A program made the translations under genes and the position numbers. A stretch of 64,000 bases of DNA from Pseudomonadota bacterium (GTDB lineage: Bacteria > Bdellovibrionota > Bdellovibrionia > Bdellovibrionales > JACTMU01). Where the stretch lies: assembly GCA_014584465.1 (NCBI GenBank), contig JACTMU010000088.1:1-64000 (forward strand). Direction: 5' to 3'. Positions 54,493 through 63,256 of the stretch are shown here, piece by piece. The first letter of the stretch is position 1, and every line of letters starts with the position of its first letter. The notes under the pieces are model-generated. The model ran no database searches, was not told the origin of the DNA, and saw nothing but the letters and a program-made list of their open reading frames with translations.

Positions 54493-56133
54493 ATGCGGCA
54501 GGCTTTTTTCATTCTCTCTTTTATTCTTATAGCAGCGACCTACGCCCTTCTTCACATTTGGCCAAACATCTCCTGGATCTGGTTTGTTGTTGGAACCATC
54601 TGTTTGATTGGCTACCGAGACGCCTTTCAACGAAAACACACCATACTGCGAAACTTTCCATTCATCGGCCACTTCAGATATCTCTTTGAGTTTGTTCGCC
54701 CTGAAATTCAACAATACTTTGTTGAGTCCGATCTCAGCGGTCGTCCCGTTTCGAGGGTCAATCGCTCCGTCATCTACCAAAGAGCAAAAAAGGAGATCCA
54801 AACCGTACCGTTTGGCACTCAAGAAGATGTTTACCAGGACTATCACGAGTGGACGAACCACTCCTTACGCCCGATCACGATTCACTCCGACCAGAACAGC
54901 TTTCGGGTCCTGATCGGTGGACCGCAATGCAAGAGGCCCTATTCCGCAAGCCTCTTCAATGTATCGGCAATGAGTTACGGCGCACTTAGCAAAAATGCGA
55001 TCATGGCCCTCAACCTCGGCGCTAAAAAAGGAGGCTTTTATCACAACACGGGCGAGGGTGGCTTAAGTCCCTACCATGAGATGGGTGGCGATGTGGTTTG
55101 GCAGATAGGGACAGGCTACTTTGGTTGCCGCACACAAGAGGGAAGATTCAGTGAAGAACTCTTTCAAAAGAAATCTCAACTTGAAGTCGTGAAGATGGTT
55201 GAAATCAAACTCTCTCAAGGCGCAAAGCCCGGCCATGGAGGAATCTTGCCTGGAGCCAAAGTGACTCCCGAGATCGCTTCGATCCGTAACGTAACGATCG
55301 GCCAAACGGTCCACTCCCCCCCGAGCCACAGTGCCTTTTCTACGCCCATTGAACTCCTAGAGTTCATTCAAAAATTGCGTGAACTCTCTGGTGGAAAACC
55401 CATTGGAATCAAACTTTGTGTGGGCTATCGATCAGAATTCTTTGCTCTCTGTAAAGCCATGGTCCAAACAAAGATCAAACCCGACTTCATCACTGTCGAT
55501 GGCTCTGAAGGAGGCACCGGTGCTGCTCCGATTGAGTTTGCCAATTCCGTCGGAACTCCGTTGAATGAAGGCTTAAGTTTCGTAGCTGACACCCTTCAAG
55601 GAATGGCTCTCAAAGAGGACATTCGAATCATTGCAAGCGGAAAGATCTTCACAGGTTTTCACATTGTCACCAAACTTTCACTTGGTGCGGATCTCGTCAA
55701 CTCAGCTCGAGGTATGATGTTTGCTCTTGGTTGCATCCAAGCCCTAAGATGCAACTCCAACAAATGTCCGGCCGGAATCGCCACAACGGATCGTCGTCTT
55801 AGCGACGGCCTGGATGTCCCCTCCAAATCTGATCGTGTCGCAAACTATCACCATGAGACCATCACGGCATTTGGTGAACTTCTGGGGGCCATGGGGCACA
55901 CCAGTGCCTTAGAAATTGAGCGCCGCGCGATCTATCGACGAATGGGAGACAACAGCGTCAAAACCTATGAAACTCTCTATCCGACCCTTGAGCGCGGCGT
56001 TCTTTTTGAACGAGAAAAATTTCTTCGACTCCCTTATGAATATCGAAAGAACTACTACATGGCGACCGCCCAGAGCTTCAAACCTCTTATCGAATCAGAA
56101 TGGTCTCGCCAACCCGAGAATTTCCTTTTCTAG
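54493..56133 (+). CDS. FMN-binding glutamate-synthase-like protein (GltB central domain family)
   Basis: This 546-residue protein has two N-terminal membrane helices (about 1-40) and then the FMN-binding/synthase domain of glutamate synthase: SAMSYGALSKNAIMALNLGA, NTGEGGLSPYHE, PGHGGILPGAKVT, DGSEGGTGAAP, and a cysteine cluster CNSNKCPAGIAT that would ligate a 3Fe-4S centre. It lacks the glutaminase domain, so ammonia or another donor is needed. The membrane anchor is common in this stand-alone family. True glutamate synthesis is not assured. Confidence 0.85.
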   Translation: MRQAFFILSFILIAATYALLHIWPNISWIWFVVGTICLIGYRDAFQRKHTILRNFPFIGHFRYLFEFVRPEIQQYFVESDLSGRPVSRVNRSVIYQRAKKEIQTVPFGTQEDVYQDYHEWTNHSLRPITIHSDQNSFRVLIGGPQCKRPYSASLFNVSAMSYGALSKNAIMALNLGAKKGGFYHNTGEGGLSPYHEMGGDVVWQIGTGYFGCRTQEGRFSEELFQKKSQLEVVKMVEIKLSQGAKPGHGGILPGAKVTPEIASIRNVTIGQTVHSPPSHSAFSTPIELLEFIQKLRELSGGKPIGIKLCVGYRSEFFALCKAMVQTKIKPDFITVDGSEGGTGAAPIEFANSVGTPLNEGLSFVADTLQGMALKEDIRIIASGKIFTGFHIVTKLSLGADLVNSARGMMFALGCIQALRCNSNKCPAGIATTDRRLSDGLDVPSKSDRVANYHHETITAFGELLGAMGHTSALEIERRAIYRRMGDNSVKTYETLYPTLERGVLFEREKFLRLPYEYRKNYYMATAQSFKPLIESEWSRQPENFLF

Positions 56134-56170
56134 TTCAACTCGCAAGTCTCTTTTCAAACCAACTGGGACG

Positions 56171-56675
56171 TCAAAAGATCAGAGGAGTTTTTGGGGGCTT
56201 TGAAGCAAAGAAAAGATTGGAATTGTAGTAAGCAATAAATTTCTTGACACTTTTGTTTCGAGCAATCCCAATGATCTTTTCTTTTGTACGCTCAAGAACT
56301 TGTTGGATTTGATCATATTCAGATTCAGAAAGAATAAGACAAAACGAATCAAAGTAAGACATCTTGTCATCCTTGCAAAAGGCAAGATGTTCAATGGACC
56401 GCCGAAGAGCAACTTGATACACGCAAGCCAAATCCACCGAGTGCTTTGCTATAACATCTTTAGCGACAATTTCGCCATGATTTCGAACTATGGCGCCCAT
56501 CGCTTCGAGCTGTTCCAAGCTCCTTCGAATATGAGCAACCGGCACCCTTCTTCTGGTCAAACGATCCGAAATCCATTTAGGATCTTCAGAGAACCCAAAA
56601 CATCAAATCACTCTCAAAATCTACATGACCTATCTCAGGATTTGCAAGTAAACTCCTTATTTGGAGGTGAAACAT
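56171..56675 (-). pseudogene. TIGR02147-family remnant with frameshift and missing N-terminus
   Basis: The last 129 residues read as one frame and show the TIGR02147 C-terminus: FSEDPKWISDRLTRR, SLEQLEAMGAIVRN, and the end NSNLFFAS. The first codons of this frame (CFGF) follow directly after a stop, so no start codon exists there. The adjacent frame upstream, ending FESDLMFWVL, reads like the preceding part of the family and stops at the same place. The domain's N-terminal half is absent, replaced by the start of a divergent gene. This is a broken gene. Confidence 0.7.
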
Positions 56676-57042
56676 GAAGCTATTAGCTAGTTTGGCAATC
56701 GTGATCGTGACTCAAATGAGTTTGGCAGACACCTGTCTCAAGAGTGGCGCTTTTGTGACTTTAAACTCGGGAAGTGCATCTGATTTAATCGCTTTACTCG
56801 AAACAATAAGCTCGATGCCTCTCCAGGGTCGAGTGGTTTTTGACGACGGCGATTTGGCAATCGTGGAAGCAATCATTCCTGAAGAGTGTGCTCTGGCAAA
56901 TGGCTTGGATTCATTTGATGCGGCCAGAAGGGTTGCGGATACGGTGAAATTCTTCGATTGGGGCGTTAAACATGTTAGTGCTGAATTGTGTTTTGATGAT
57001 GCTCAAGCAGAAAAAACCAATGCCGGAACTGTGGGTCACTGA
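56674..57042 (+). CDS. Small secreted protein, probably frameshifted near its end
   Basis: This 122-residue protein has a signal peptide ending SLA at about residue 18, two cysteines and a beta/alpha pattern; GGAGG is seven bases before the ATG. Near the end, the run GCAGAAAAAACC (six As) is followed in this frame by the unlikely tail TNAGTVGH. With one A removed, reading continues as PMPELWVTDKKGERF and on to a stop at 57122-57124, giving a more natural protein of about 149 residues. The gene may be inactivated, or the assembly may have one extra A. Family unknown. Confidence 0.6.
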   Translation: MKLLASLAIVIVTQMSLADTCLKSGAFVTLNSGSASDLIALLETISSMPLQGRVVFDDGDLAIVEAIIPEECALANGLDSFDAARRVADTVKFFDWGVKHVSAELCFDDAQAEKTNAGTVGH

Positions 57043-57148
57043 CAAAAAAGGAGAGCGCTTCCAAGCAATGGCCAAAATTATGGATTTCACAGTCAACTCC
57101 AATATTTTTCATCTAAACCTCTAGGTATTCCTTATCGATGGATCCAAC

Positions 57149-57604
57149 CTAGAATTGAAATTTCGGTACATGCCTCGTCTGTTCAAAGCCAACAAGATCC
57201 AAATATGGTTCTACTGCCTCCCGCATAGAAACAATTTGGATCTCGGAGGCCGGCTCTGGGTCGGCCTTCTGAAAAACCTTATCTCGATCCAATTGAACAT
57301 AACTATGCTCAAGAACTAAACCAAAAGGAAATCCCGGCGGTCGCTCAGCCAACACTCGAACCTCAATCTCTCCGATTGGTAACTCAAGCGAAGATCTGCT
57401 CCAGACGAGGACCAGGGAAATTGGAGTTTCATCTTTGACCTGCACAAAGTGCTCAGCAACAAAATCCAATAGATGATCGGCACTGGTCTTACGAAATTGA
57501 GTCTCTCGAAAGAAAAACTCCGAAACACAAAAACAATTCACCTTATAATCGAAGGTCCGTCCCACCAAACTTGCAACCCTGGCAGATAAAACATGAGACC
57601 TCAA
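57149..57604 (-). CDS. Hypothetical protein coupled to a hydrolase fragment
   Basis: This is a 151-residue protein of unknown family. It has alternating hydrophobic strands such as TPISLVLVWSRSSLELP and GEIEVRVLAERPP and no signal peptide. It starts with ATG overlapping the stop of the upstream hydrolase fragment by four bases (ATGA), implying coupled translation. Since its neighbour looks truncated, this gene may also be part of a remodelled locus. Confidence 0.5.
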   Translation of the reverse strand: MRSHVLSARVASLVGRTFDYKVNCFCVSEFFFRETQFRKTSADHLLDFVAEHFVQVKDETPISLVLVWSRSSLELPIGEIEVRVLAERPPGFPFGLVLEHSYVQLDRDKVFQKADPEPASEIQIVSMREAVEPYLDLVGFEQTRHVPKFQF

Positions 57605-57960
57605 TCGGCCATCTCCATGAAGTTTTCATTTGGGGCTAGAAGATTCCCTATTGTCCAAGCAATCGCATCCTGAAGAACCTCCATGTGCTTTTCGCCACTC
57701 GAATCGGTCCAATCATGTTCAAGCCCTTCGTAGCGTTTGTAGACCAGATTCGTCCTGTTTTCTCGCAAAAACGATTCAGCCACAAGGTCCGAACTCTCCA
57801 CTGGAACTGATGTGTCCGCAGTTCCATGAGCCATATAGATAGGAATTTGGAGCAAAAGCAACGACGATTGGAGCTCGACGTCCAAGATTGTGCTCCACCA
57901 TTTGTAGGTATTTCTTGCTTTATCACCAACATGCATGTTCATTAAAATCCCCAGGTTCAA
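57601..57960 (-). pseudogene. C-terminal fragment of an alpha/beta hydrolase
   Basis: The 119-codon frame matches the last third of an alpha/beta hydrolase of the prolyl-oligopeptidase/dienelactone-hydrolase kind: IPIYMAHGTADTSVP contains the acid residue of the triad, and YEGLEHDW the histidine. The nucleophile elbow GxSxG and the cap are missing. A stop precedes the TTG at 57960, so the N-terminal part is not in frame nearby. It reads as a truncated gene rather than a full enzyme. Confidence 0.6.
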
Positions 57961-57992
57961 TCAAAAATGGTCTAGAATCAAACGCCCATCTC

Positions 57993-58847
57993 TCAAGGCT
58001 CACTTTGCTCTTCCGTGGGCAGGTATTCACTTGCGGGATCTTTACTTTCGATCAAACGCTCCCAATTTTCATTGATCCAGGTAGGATTGAGGAAGATCCA
58101 ATTTGGAAAAAAATAGCTCCCCTGGAATGGACCAAGCTTCCAGGTGGCTCTTTGCTGGCTCCCTGGCAACTCAAACAAGATCACATTGCCTACAATCTTA
58201 GGTTCCTGACGTTCACTGCTAAAGGTGTTGAAGTAAAACGAGAGATCCATGGTCGTTGCCTTTTTCGCTCTCGAAAATCCTTGAATCGGATGTCGACAAG
58301 CCGTCTTAAGAACAGAAAATATGTAGAGCCGAAGCTCGGGACGCAGGCTTGAGATGGCCGACGCGTCGAACGTGCAACGTCCATCTTTAAACTCGATTCG
58401 GGCATTGACAACGCCACCAATTTCGCGCCCGGCAAGAATCCCAGGATAGTGAAGATTTGTAGAGATGGCCTCTGCGATGGACCTATATTGAAGGTGGTCC
58501 CCAATGGCATCAAAATCACTACGCCCGAAACCCCAATGACGTCTAGAGGAGGAGTTTCCCAAACTGTCGGAGGTGTAGGAATGAGTGCCATAACGAGCTG
58601 GCGGTAGCTTCAGGAGGCTCTTCGTGATCGCAATCTGCTTTCTCTCATTCATCTTCGGTAGACCATGAAGATGAGGATCTATCGTAGCCTTTCTAGGATG
58701 CTCTTCTATCTCAATAGTCACCATTTTCCTCTGCATATTTGTCTCTACACTTCCTCGCCCCTTCAGGTCGTTCTCAACCAAGAAGAGAGACCCCACCATG
58801 CTCATGTGAATGAAAACAGATAAAACAAAGAACCTAGGTAGTCTCAA
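57993..58847 (-). CDS. TonB-like membrane protein with extended C-terminus
   Basis: This 284-residue protein has one N-terminal membrane helix (FFVLSVFIHMSMVGSLFLV), a short basic linker, and a TonB-type C-terminal pattern, including LHYPGILAGREIGGVVNARI followed by a conserved strand. Unlike classic TonB the C-terminus continues for about 80 more residues and ends in an acidic tail. The TTG start has GAGGAGG about ten bases upstream. It may work with an unseen ExbB/ExbD pair. Confidence 0.65.
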   Translation of the reverse strand: MRLPRFFVLSVFIHMSMVGSLFLVENDLKGRGSVETNMQRKMVTIEIEEHPRKATIDPHLHGLPKMNERKQIAITKSLLKLPPARYGTHSYTSDSLGNSSSRRHWGFGRSDFDAIGDHLQYRSIAEAISTNLHYPGILAGREIGGVVNARIEFKDGRCTFDASAISSLRPELRLYIFSVLKTACRHPIQGFSRAKKATTMDLSFYFNTFSSERQEPKIVGNVILFELPGSQQRATWKLGPFQGSYFFPNWIFLNPTWINENWERLIESKDPASEYLPTEEQSEP

Positions 58848-58946
58848 AAGAAGGGACCTCCTCGATGAGATGAGTCTCGCAGGATGGAGATGCCGAAACA
58901 GATCCTTATGGTTACCAAATCAACCATCCCCCTAATTTGACGAAGC

Positions 58947-59771
58947 CTACCAAGACCGAGGCGCAGGATATGGTTCCACAGTCTCTTGGGTTGCGATCTC
59001 AATCTTAATCCCATTCAACTCCTTCAAATAGAAGGCATGATAGCAATGACCATAGTCAGGATAATCTGCAGGTTCATCCAATATCTCACAGTTGCTCTCC
59101 TTGGCCCATGCAAATAGGTCCTTCAACTCGGATCGAGTCGAAACGTGAAATGCCAGATGATTAAGACCGACGCTGTATCTGTCATGTTCAACATTTGAAT
59201 CCGGCCTTCGTTGCCAAAGATTGATGTGAGATTCTTTATAGTCAACGCTACATGGTTTATTTCCCCGGTTTTCATATTCTCCTTTCAAAACTGTCATCAA
59301 ATCATTGATGTACACATTCATCCGCCTTTTAGGCCTGTAAAGCAGATAGGAAAGTACTCTTCGAAGTGGATCGTCTACAAAAGAACATTCAACAAATGTA
59401 ACCTGAGCCTTTCCGTTAATTTTCTCTAAGTCAATTGTAGAGTATCCTGAAAATCCAGATGTAGGAACAATTTCTATTCGATATTTCTGGTTTAATTGTT
59501 TGACAGTTTCCTTGAAGGTGATCGAGGGCCCAAACTTAGGAAACTCTATGAACGTTTTATATTCTCGATCAGACAAAACTACATCTACATCCTTCAAATC
59601 AGATCTCCAGTTTATCTGATCTTCAATATTGGTGATCTGGCTCCACAATCTATCAAGATCGACATCCATTTCGACGATCATGACCACCCGTCTCGGGTTG
59701 TGAAGAAGAAGTCCAATCAAATAGACACTGGCTATAATACCCAATACAGAAAAAGCGATTTGAAAATGCAT
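58947..59771 (-). CDS. SRPBCC-VOC fusion protein (VOC half apparently incomplete)
   Basis: This 274-residue protein begins with a membrane helix (about 4-22), then a START/SRPBCC-like ligand-binding region (about 30-165: DVDLDRLWSQITNIEDQINW). Residues about 182-270 are the second half of a VOC/glyoxalase domain: HINLWQRRPD, SVGLNHLAFHV, EPADYPDYGHCYHAFYLKEL and a metal-ligand glutamate in IEIA. The usual first betaalphabetabetabeta half of VOC is absent. The reading frame is intact, so either a functional chimera or an in-frame deletion. AGAAGGA precedes the ATG. Confidence 0.65.
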   Translation of the reverse strand: MHFQIAFSVLGIIASVYLIGLLLHNPRRVVMIVEMDVDLDRLWSQITNIEDQINWRSDLKDVDVVLSDREYKTFIEFPKFGPSITFKETVKQLNQKYRIEIVPTSGFSGYSTIDLEKINGKAQVTFVECSFVDDPLRRVLSYLLYRPKRRMNVYINDLMTVLKGEYENRGNKPCSVDYKESHINLWQRRPDSNVEHDRYSVGLNHLAFHVSTRSELKDLFAWAKESNCEILDEPADYPDYGHCYHAFYLKELNGIKIEIATQETVEPYPAPRSW

Positions 59772-60224
59772 CTATCCTTCTCTTGCTTTCATCCCGGATC
59801 TGAAATTGGAAATGACCTAAAAACCATGAAAACCACCACCAATGAAAGGGTTATTGAAGAAAGACCTCTCCGATATCACCTGCGATTTGCTTCTTCCGGT
59901 TCTTCCTGAGCGCTTTGCTCCGGCAATATCCTTGATGATTTTTGTCCCCATTTCTTATTTCAGATCTGGACTTCAATAACTTTGCGAACACTGGCTAACA
60001 CAGTTTGCCACAACAAACAAGTACCGCCCAAATACCGCCAGGGAGCCTCATTTTGAGGTATCCAATCTATAGGAAATTATTACAATCTTAGAGATCATTC
60101 TTGACCCCGGATCTAGACGTTATTAAACGTGGGCAGAGCCTGGCTTAAGATTGGACTTAGACTTAGAGATAACTTAGATCAAGAATCGAAAGACCTTTTA
60201 GAATAACGATGGAGGATGATTTAC
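59772..60224. other. Intergenic region between divergent genes
   Basis: No gene is supported. A TTGACC element near 60100 with a weak TAAACG 17 bases later could be a promoter for the secreted protein at 60225. There is a small ACGTT-ATTA-AACGT palindrome near 60117. I see no RNA gene, and no clear repeat. Confidence 0.4.
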
Positions 60225-60779
60225 ATGGCCTTGATGGTAACCGCTCGCAAATTGATTTGTTTGTTTGGGCTTTCTCAACTTATTGCTCTTCACGCTTTTG
60301 CACAGTGCCCAGACATTTCAATTGATTCCGTCAATGGACTTTTGAGAAAGCATCATTTGAATCGGGTCTCCCGTTTGGCGATCTCATTATCCGAAGCAAA
60401 AAAGCAGGAGGCTCAATCACAAGGTGGAATCTGTTTTCTTGAAGCTTTGGATCAGGCACTTACATCATTTATGACTGATGGTTCCGATCGAGAATCACCT
60501 GTGGCATTGACAATCTCAAAGTATCTTTCATGGACCGAAAGACCTGAGTTGATGGATCGAAAGGCTGCTGCCGAAAAACTAACTCGAAAACTTTGGAATG
60601 ACCCAGACACTGAGCTCGAACTGATCACCATCAATTCAGTTGCTCAACCCGAAAATCGAGAGTCTGTTGAAAAGTATTGGATATTCTACCTCTACAACGA
60701 TTACATCTCTGATCACTTTCATTGGGCGATGGTTGACCGTTCGGGTCAGACACCCACTTTCAACTACGGATTTAACTGA
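60225..60779 (+). CDS. Secreted protein of unknown function
   Basis: This is a 184-residue protein with a signal peptide (core LICLFGLSQLIALHAFA, cleaved before QCPD). The mature protein is helical and has two cysteines, at the start and in QGGICFLEAL, and an aromatic C-terminus (FHWAMVDRSGQTPTFNYGFN). The ATG at 60225 has GGAGG nine bases upstream; an ATG at 60216 overlaps that site. It ends nine bases before an MFS transporter gene, and the two are probably one unit. Family unknown. Confidence 0.65.
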   Translation: MALMVTARKLICLFGLSQLIALHAFAQCPDISIDSVNGLLRKHHLNRVSRLAISLSEAKKQEAQSQGGICFLEALDQALTSFMTDGSDRESPVALTISKYLSWTERPELMDRKAAAEKLTRKLWNDPDTELELITINSVAQPENRESVEKYWIFYLYNDYISDHFHWAMVDRSGQTPTFNYGFN

Positions 60780-60788
60780 ACAACATAG

Positions 60789-62147
60789 ATGAGAAAGTCG
60801 ATGCGCCTCTCTGCTCTCTTTGATTTCTCATTAGGCCGTGATTTTTGGAACTATAGATTTGGTCAACTCGTATCTCTATTGGGAGACTCGTGCAGTCATA
60901 TTGCCCTGGCCTGGTGGATATTGGAAAAGACGGAATCTGCCGCTGCAATGTCGTCGGTCCTCGCGCCAGCCATGGTCACTCGCATTGTATTACTGCCACT
61001 ACTTGGTCCCTTTGGGGATAGATTCTCCCGTAAGACCCTGATCGTGATTGCAGATGTATGGAGGTTTTTCTTTACTGGAGCCCTTGCAAGCATGGTGTTT
61101 TTCGATTTTTTCAACCTGCCACTCTTGACTGCTGTTTTTGCCTGCATCTCTGTTGGATCTGCTTTGTTCAATTCCGTGGCAACTGGTATCGTCCCTCAAA
61201 TTGTACCACGTAACAAGATTCAGGTTGCCTCTCAGCAAACGCACGCGATCAATTCCTTTGCGAGCATCGTCGGTGGTATATTGGGTGGTGTTGTTGTCTC
61301 CACAGTTGGAGTTTTTGGAGCATTCTTCATTGACACAATTTCCTATTTGGCAGCTACGATTTTCTCCTCTCTTATTAGAGCAGACACTAAACCCAATCGT
61401 AAGGAGACACTTTCAAAAGCACATCCAATTGTGCAATGGCAAAGAGAGCTTACAGATGGGTTTAGTATTTTGTATCGATTGCCGGTTCTGTTTTGGATCT
61501 GTGGGATCGCGATGCTGATGAACCTCTCGTTGTCGCCACTTGGTATAGTCTTGCCCGTACTCGCGAAAGAGGCACGCGGAATGCCTGCTTGGTTTTTGGG
61601 CGGTCTCGAAAGCAGCATCGGCCTTGGGGCAATTGTAGGAGCTATGTCCATCACATTGATTCAACGAGTGGTTAGACCCCATCTCTTCTTTGTCGCAGCG
61701 ATCGCAATGATCGGCGTTGGCGTTTGTTTGTTGCCCTGGGTACCAAACGTTCTCTTGCCTTTGAGTGTTCTGTTTTGGATCGGCATTGGGAGTTCCTGGG
61801 CAAACATACTCCTTGGAACGCAGATCTCTCTCACTTTGCCTGACAGCTACCGAGCTCGAATCGGTTCGATTATGGGATTTATGTGCAACGGAATTTCTCC
61901 TCTCGGCGTTGCAGCAGCTGGTTATCTAATCGCCTTCATCGGTCTAGATAAGTCTCTTCTTGTGATGGGCGCCACCGTGGCTCTTTTGGCTCCACTTATG
62001 CTCGCTATCCCTTTGCTAAAGGAATTTTTGTCCGTTAGACCTGAGAGTGGATCAGAATTTTTCAATCGATATTATCCAGGCATCTTTGATTCGAACGCAT
62101 TGGCTGATACAGAATCTGTGCAGTCAATTCCGTTAAAGGTTAACTAG
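60789..62147 (+). CDS. MFS transporter, EntS-like (MFS_3)
   Basis: This is a major facilitator superfamily protein of the MFS_3/EntS group, with about twelve hydrophobic helices in 452 residues. Characteristic pieces are FGQLVSLLGDSCSHIALAWW in helix 1 and GPFGDRFSRKTLIVIAD in loop 2-3, followed by VPQIVPRNKIQVASQQTHA. Members export siderophores or drugs in enterobacteria, but the substrate here is unknown. The ATG at 60789 has no clear ribosome site and may depend on the gene nine bases upstream. Confidence 0.82.
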   Translation: MRKSMRLSALFDFSLGRDFWNYRFGQLVSLLGDSCSHIALAWWILEKTESAAAMSSVLAPAMVTRIVLLPLLGPFGDRFSRKTLIVIADVWRFFFTGALASMVFFDFFNLPLLTAVFACISVGSALFNSVATGIVPQIVPRNKIQVASQQTHAINSFASIVGGILGGVVVSTVGVFGAFFIDTISYLAATIFSSLIRADTKPNRKETLSKAHPIVQWQRELTDGFSILYRLPVLFWICGIAMLMNLSLSPLGIVLPVLAKEARGMPAWFLGGLESSIGLGAIVGAMSITLIQRVVRPHLFFVAAIAMIGVGVCLLPWVPNVLLPLSVLFWIGIGSSWANILLGTQISLTLPDSYRARIGSIMGFMCNGISPLGVAAAGYLIAFIGLDKSLLVMGATVALLAPLMLAIPLLKEFLSVRPESGSEFFNRYYPGIFDSNALADTESVQSIPLKVN

Positions 62148-62342
62148 CGACTCACTAAATCGATGGGCTTTCTGGCTAATGTCAACAGAAGTCTAGCAGC
62201 AGATCACTTTCCCCTAGGTTATTAGACGAAATTTTTATTTTGATCGCAAGTTTGTTTAACTGATTACTCGACCTTTTGTGTCATCTAATGTTGATTGCCT
62301 TCACGAACATCGGGTAGAAACTTCAATCATAGTGAGGTGATT

Positions 62343-62543
62343 ATGAACCATCGAAAGGGAACTATTAGAGGCTCTTGTTTATGTCGGTCCATTGAGTTTG
62401 AACTTTCTCCACCATTTCAACGATTTACCCATTGTTACTGCTCTCGTTGTCGAAAGAAAACTATGTGGACCGTTGCGAGCTTTAAATATGACAAGCCTTG
62501 GTTTATAGTAGGACGAATCAACTTTGGAGCGGACACATGGTAA
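62343..62543 (+). pseudogene. Truncated GFA-domain protein
   Basis: The 66-codon frame has the N-terminal zinc-binding part of the GFA (glutathione-dependent formaldehyde-activating) family: GSCLCRSIEFELSPP and THCYCSRCRKK, providing the C-x-C and C-x(2)-C-R-K ligands. The usual family length is about 110-130 residues, with a second CxxC near the C-terminus that is absent here. The frame ends a few residues after the start of the methyltransferase gene, which it overlaps by seven bases. GAGG precedes the ATG. It is probably a degraded gene fused at its end to foreign sequence. Confidence 0.6.
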
Positions 62544-63256
62544 ATCGCCTGTATGATGACCTTGCATGGATTTGGCCCCTATGGGAACCTGTTGAAGACT
62601 ATCAGGAGAAAACTGTTGCTGACATTTCAAGAATAAGAAAATCAGCTCGAATTGAAGTCAAGTCCATACTTGATGTCGGCTGCGGCGGCGGGAAGAATTC
62701 ATTTTACTTAAAGAAGGAATTTGAGGTTACAGGAATCGACCTCAGTGAGCAGATGCTAGAGAATGCTCAAAGATTGAACCCTGAATGTCGATTTATCAAG
62801 GCAGATATGAGAGATTTTAAAATTGATCAGCTTTTTGATGCTATATTTGTAAACGATTCAATTGCCTATATGTGTACAAGGGAGGATCTTCTTAGTGTCT
62901 TCAGAAATGCCTACCAACATCTGAAAACTGGAGGCGCATTGCTGGTTTGTGCGGAGAAGACCATTGAGACGTTTGTTCAAAATAGAACAAACCATTGGAA
63001 ACTCACTCAGAAGGATCTGGATATTGTCATAGTTGAAAACAACTATCGTCCACTTCCGTCAGATTCTGTTTGCGAAACTACCTATATTTATCTAATCAGA
63101 AAAAATGGACAACTGAGAATAGAACATGACTTTCATAAGAACGGTCTCTTCTCATTGAACACTTGGCGAAACGTTTTAGATGAATCTGGATTCACAATCG
63201 ACCAAGAAATAGATGATGAGGCCAATATGAATTCCACATTTGTGTGCATCAAATAG
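62537..63256 (+). CDS. Class I SAM-dependent methyltransferase
   Basis: This 239-residue cytosolic methyltransferase has the SAM-binding motif ILDVGCGGGKNSFYL (about 45-60), motif II EVTGIDLSEQML and the acidic DMRDFK region. The N-terminal DDLAWIWPLWEP pattern resembles small-molecule methyltransferases. The substrate is unknown. I chose the ATG at 62537, with GGAG seven bases upstream; a longer frame from 62498 runs through the GFA gene. A short AT-rich stretch with no clear terminator follows. Confidence 0.82.
   Translation: MVNRLYDDLAWIWPLWEPVEDYQEKTVADISRIRKSARIEVKSILDVGCGGGKNSFYLKKEFEVTGIDLSEQMLENAQRLNPECRFIKADMRDFKIDQLFDAIFVNDSIAYMCTREDLLSVFRNAYQHLKTGGALLVCAEKTIETFVQNRTNHWKLTQKDLDIVIVENNYRPLPSDSVCETTYIYLIRKNGQLRIEHDFHKNGLFSLNTWRNVLDESGFTIDQEIDDEANMNSTFVCIK

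Noticed and set aside
57004-57016. Programmed -1 frameshift at A AAA AAC
   Set aside because: The heptamer is out of phase with the zero frame; the continuation needs +1, not -1.
59496-59909. Plus-strand frame antisense to the SRPBCC-VOC gene
   Set aside because: Mostly opposite to the supported gene; the short part beyond it has no ribosome site.
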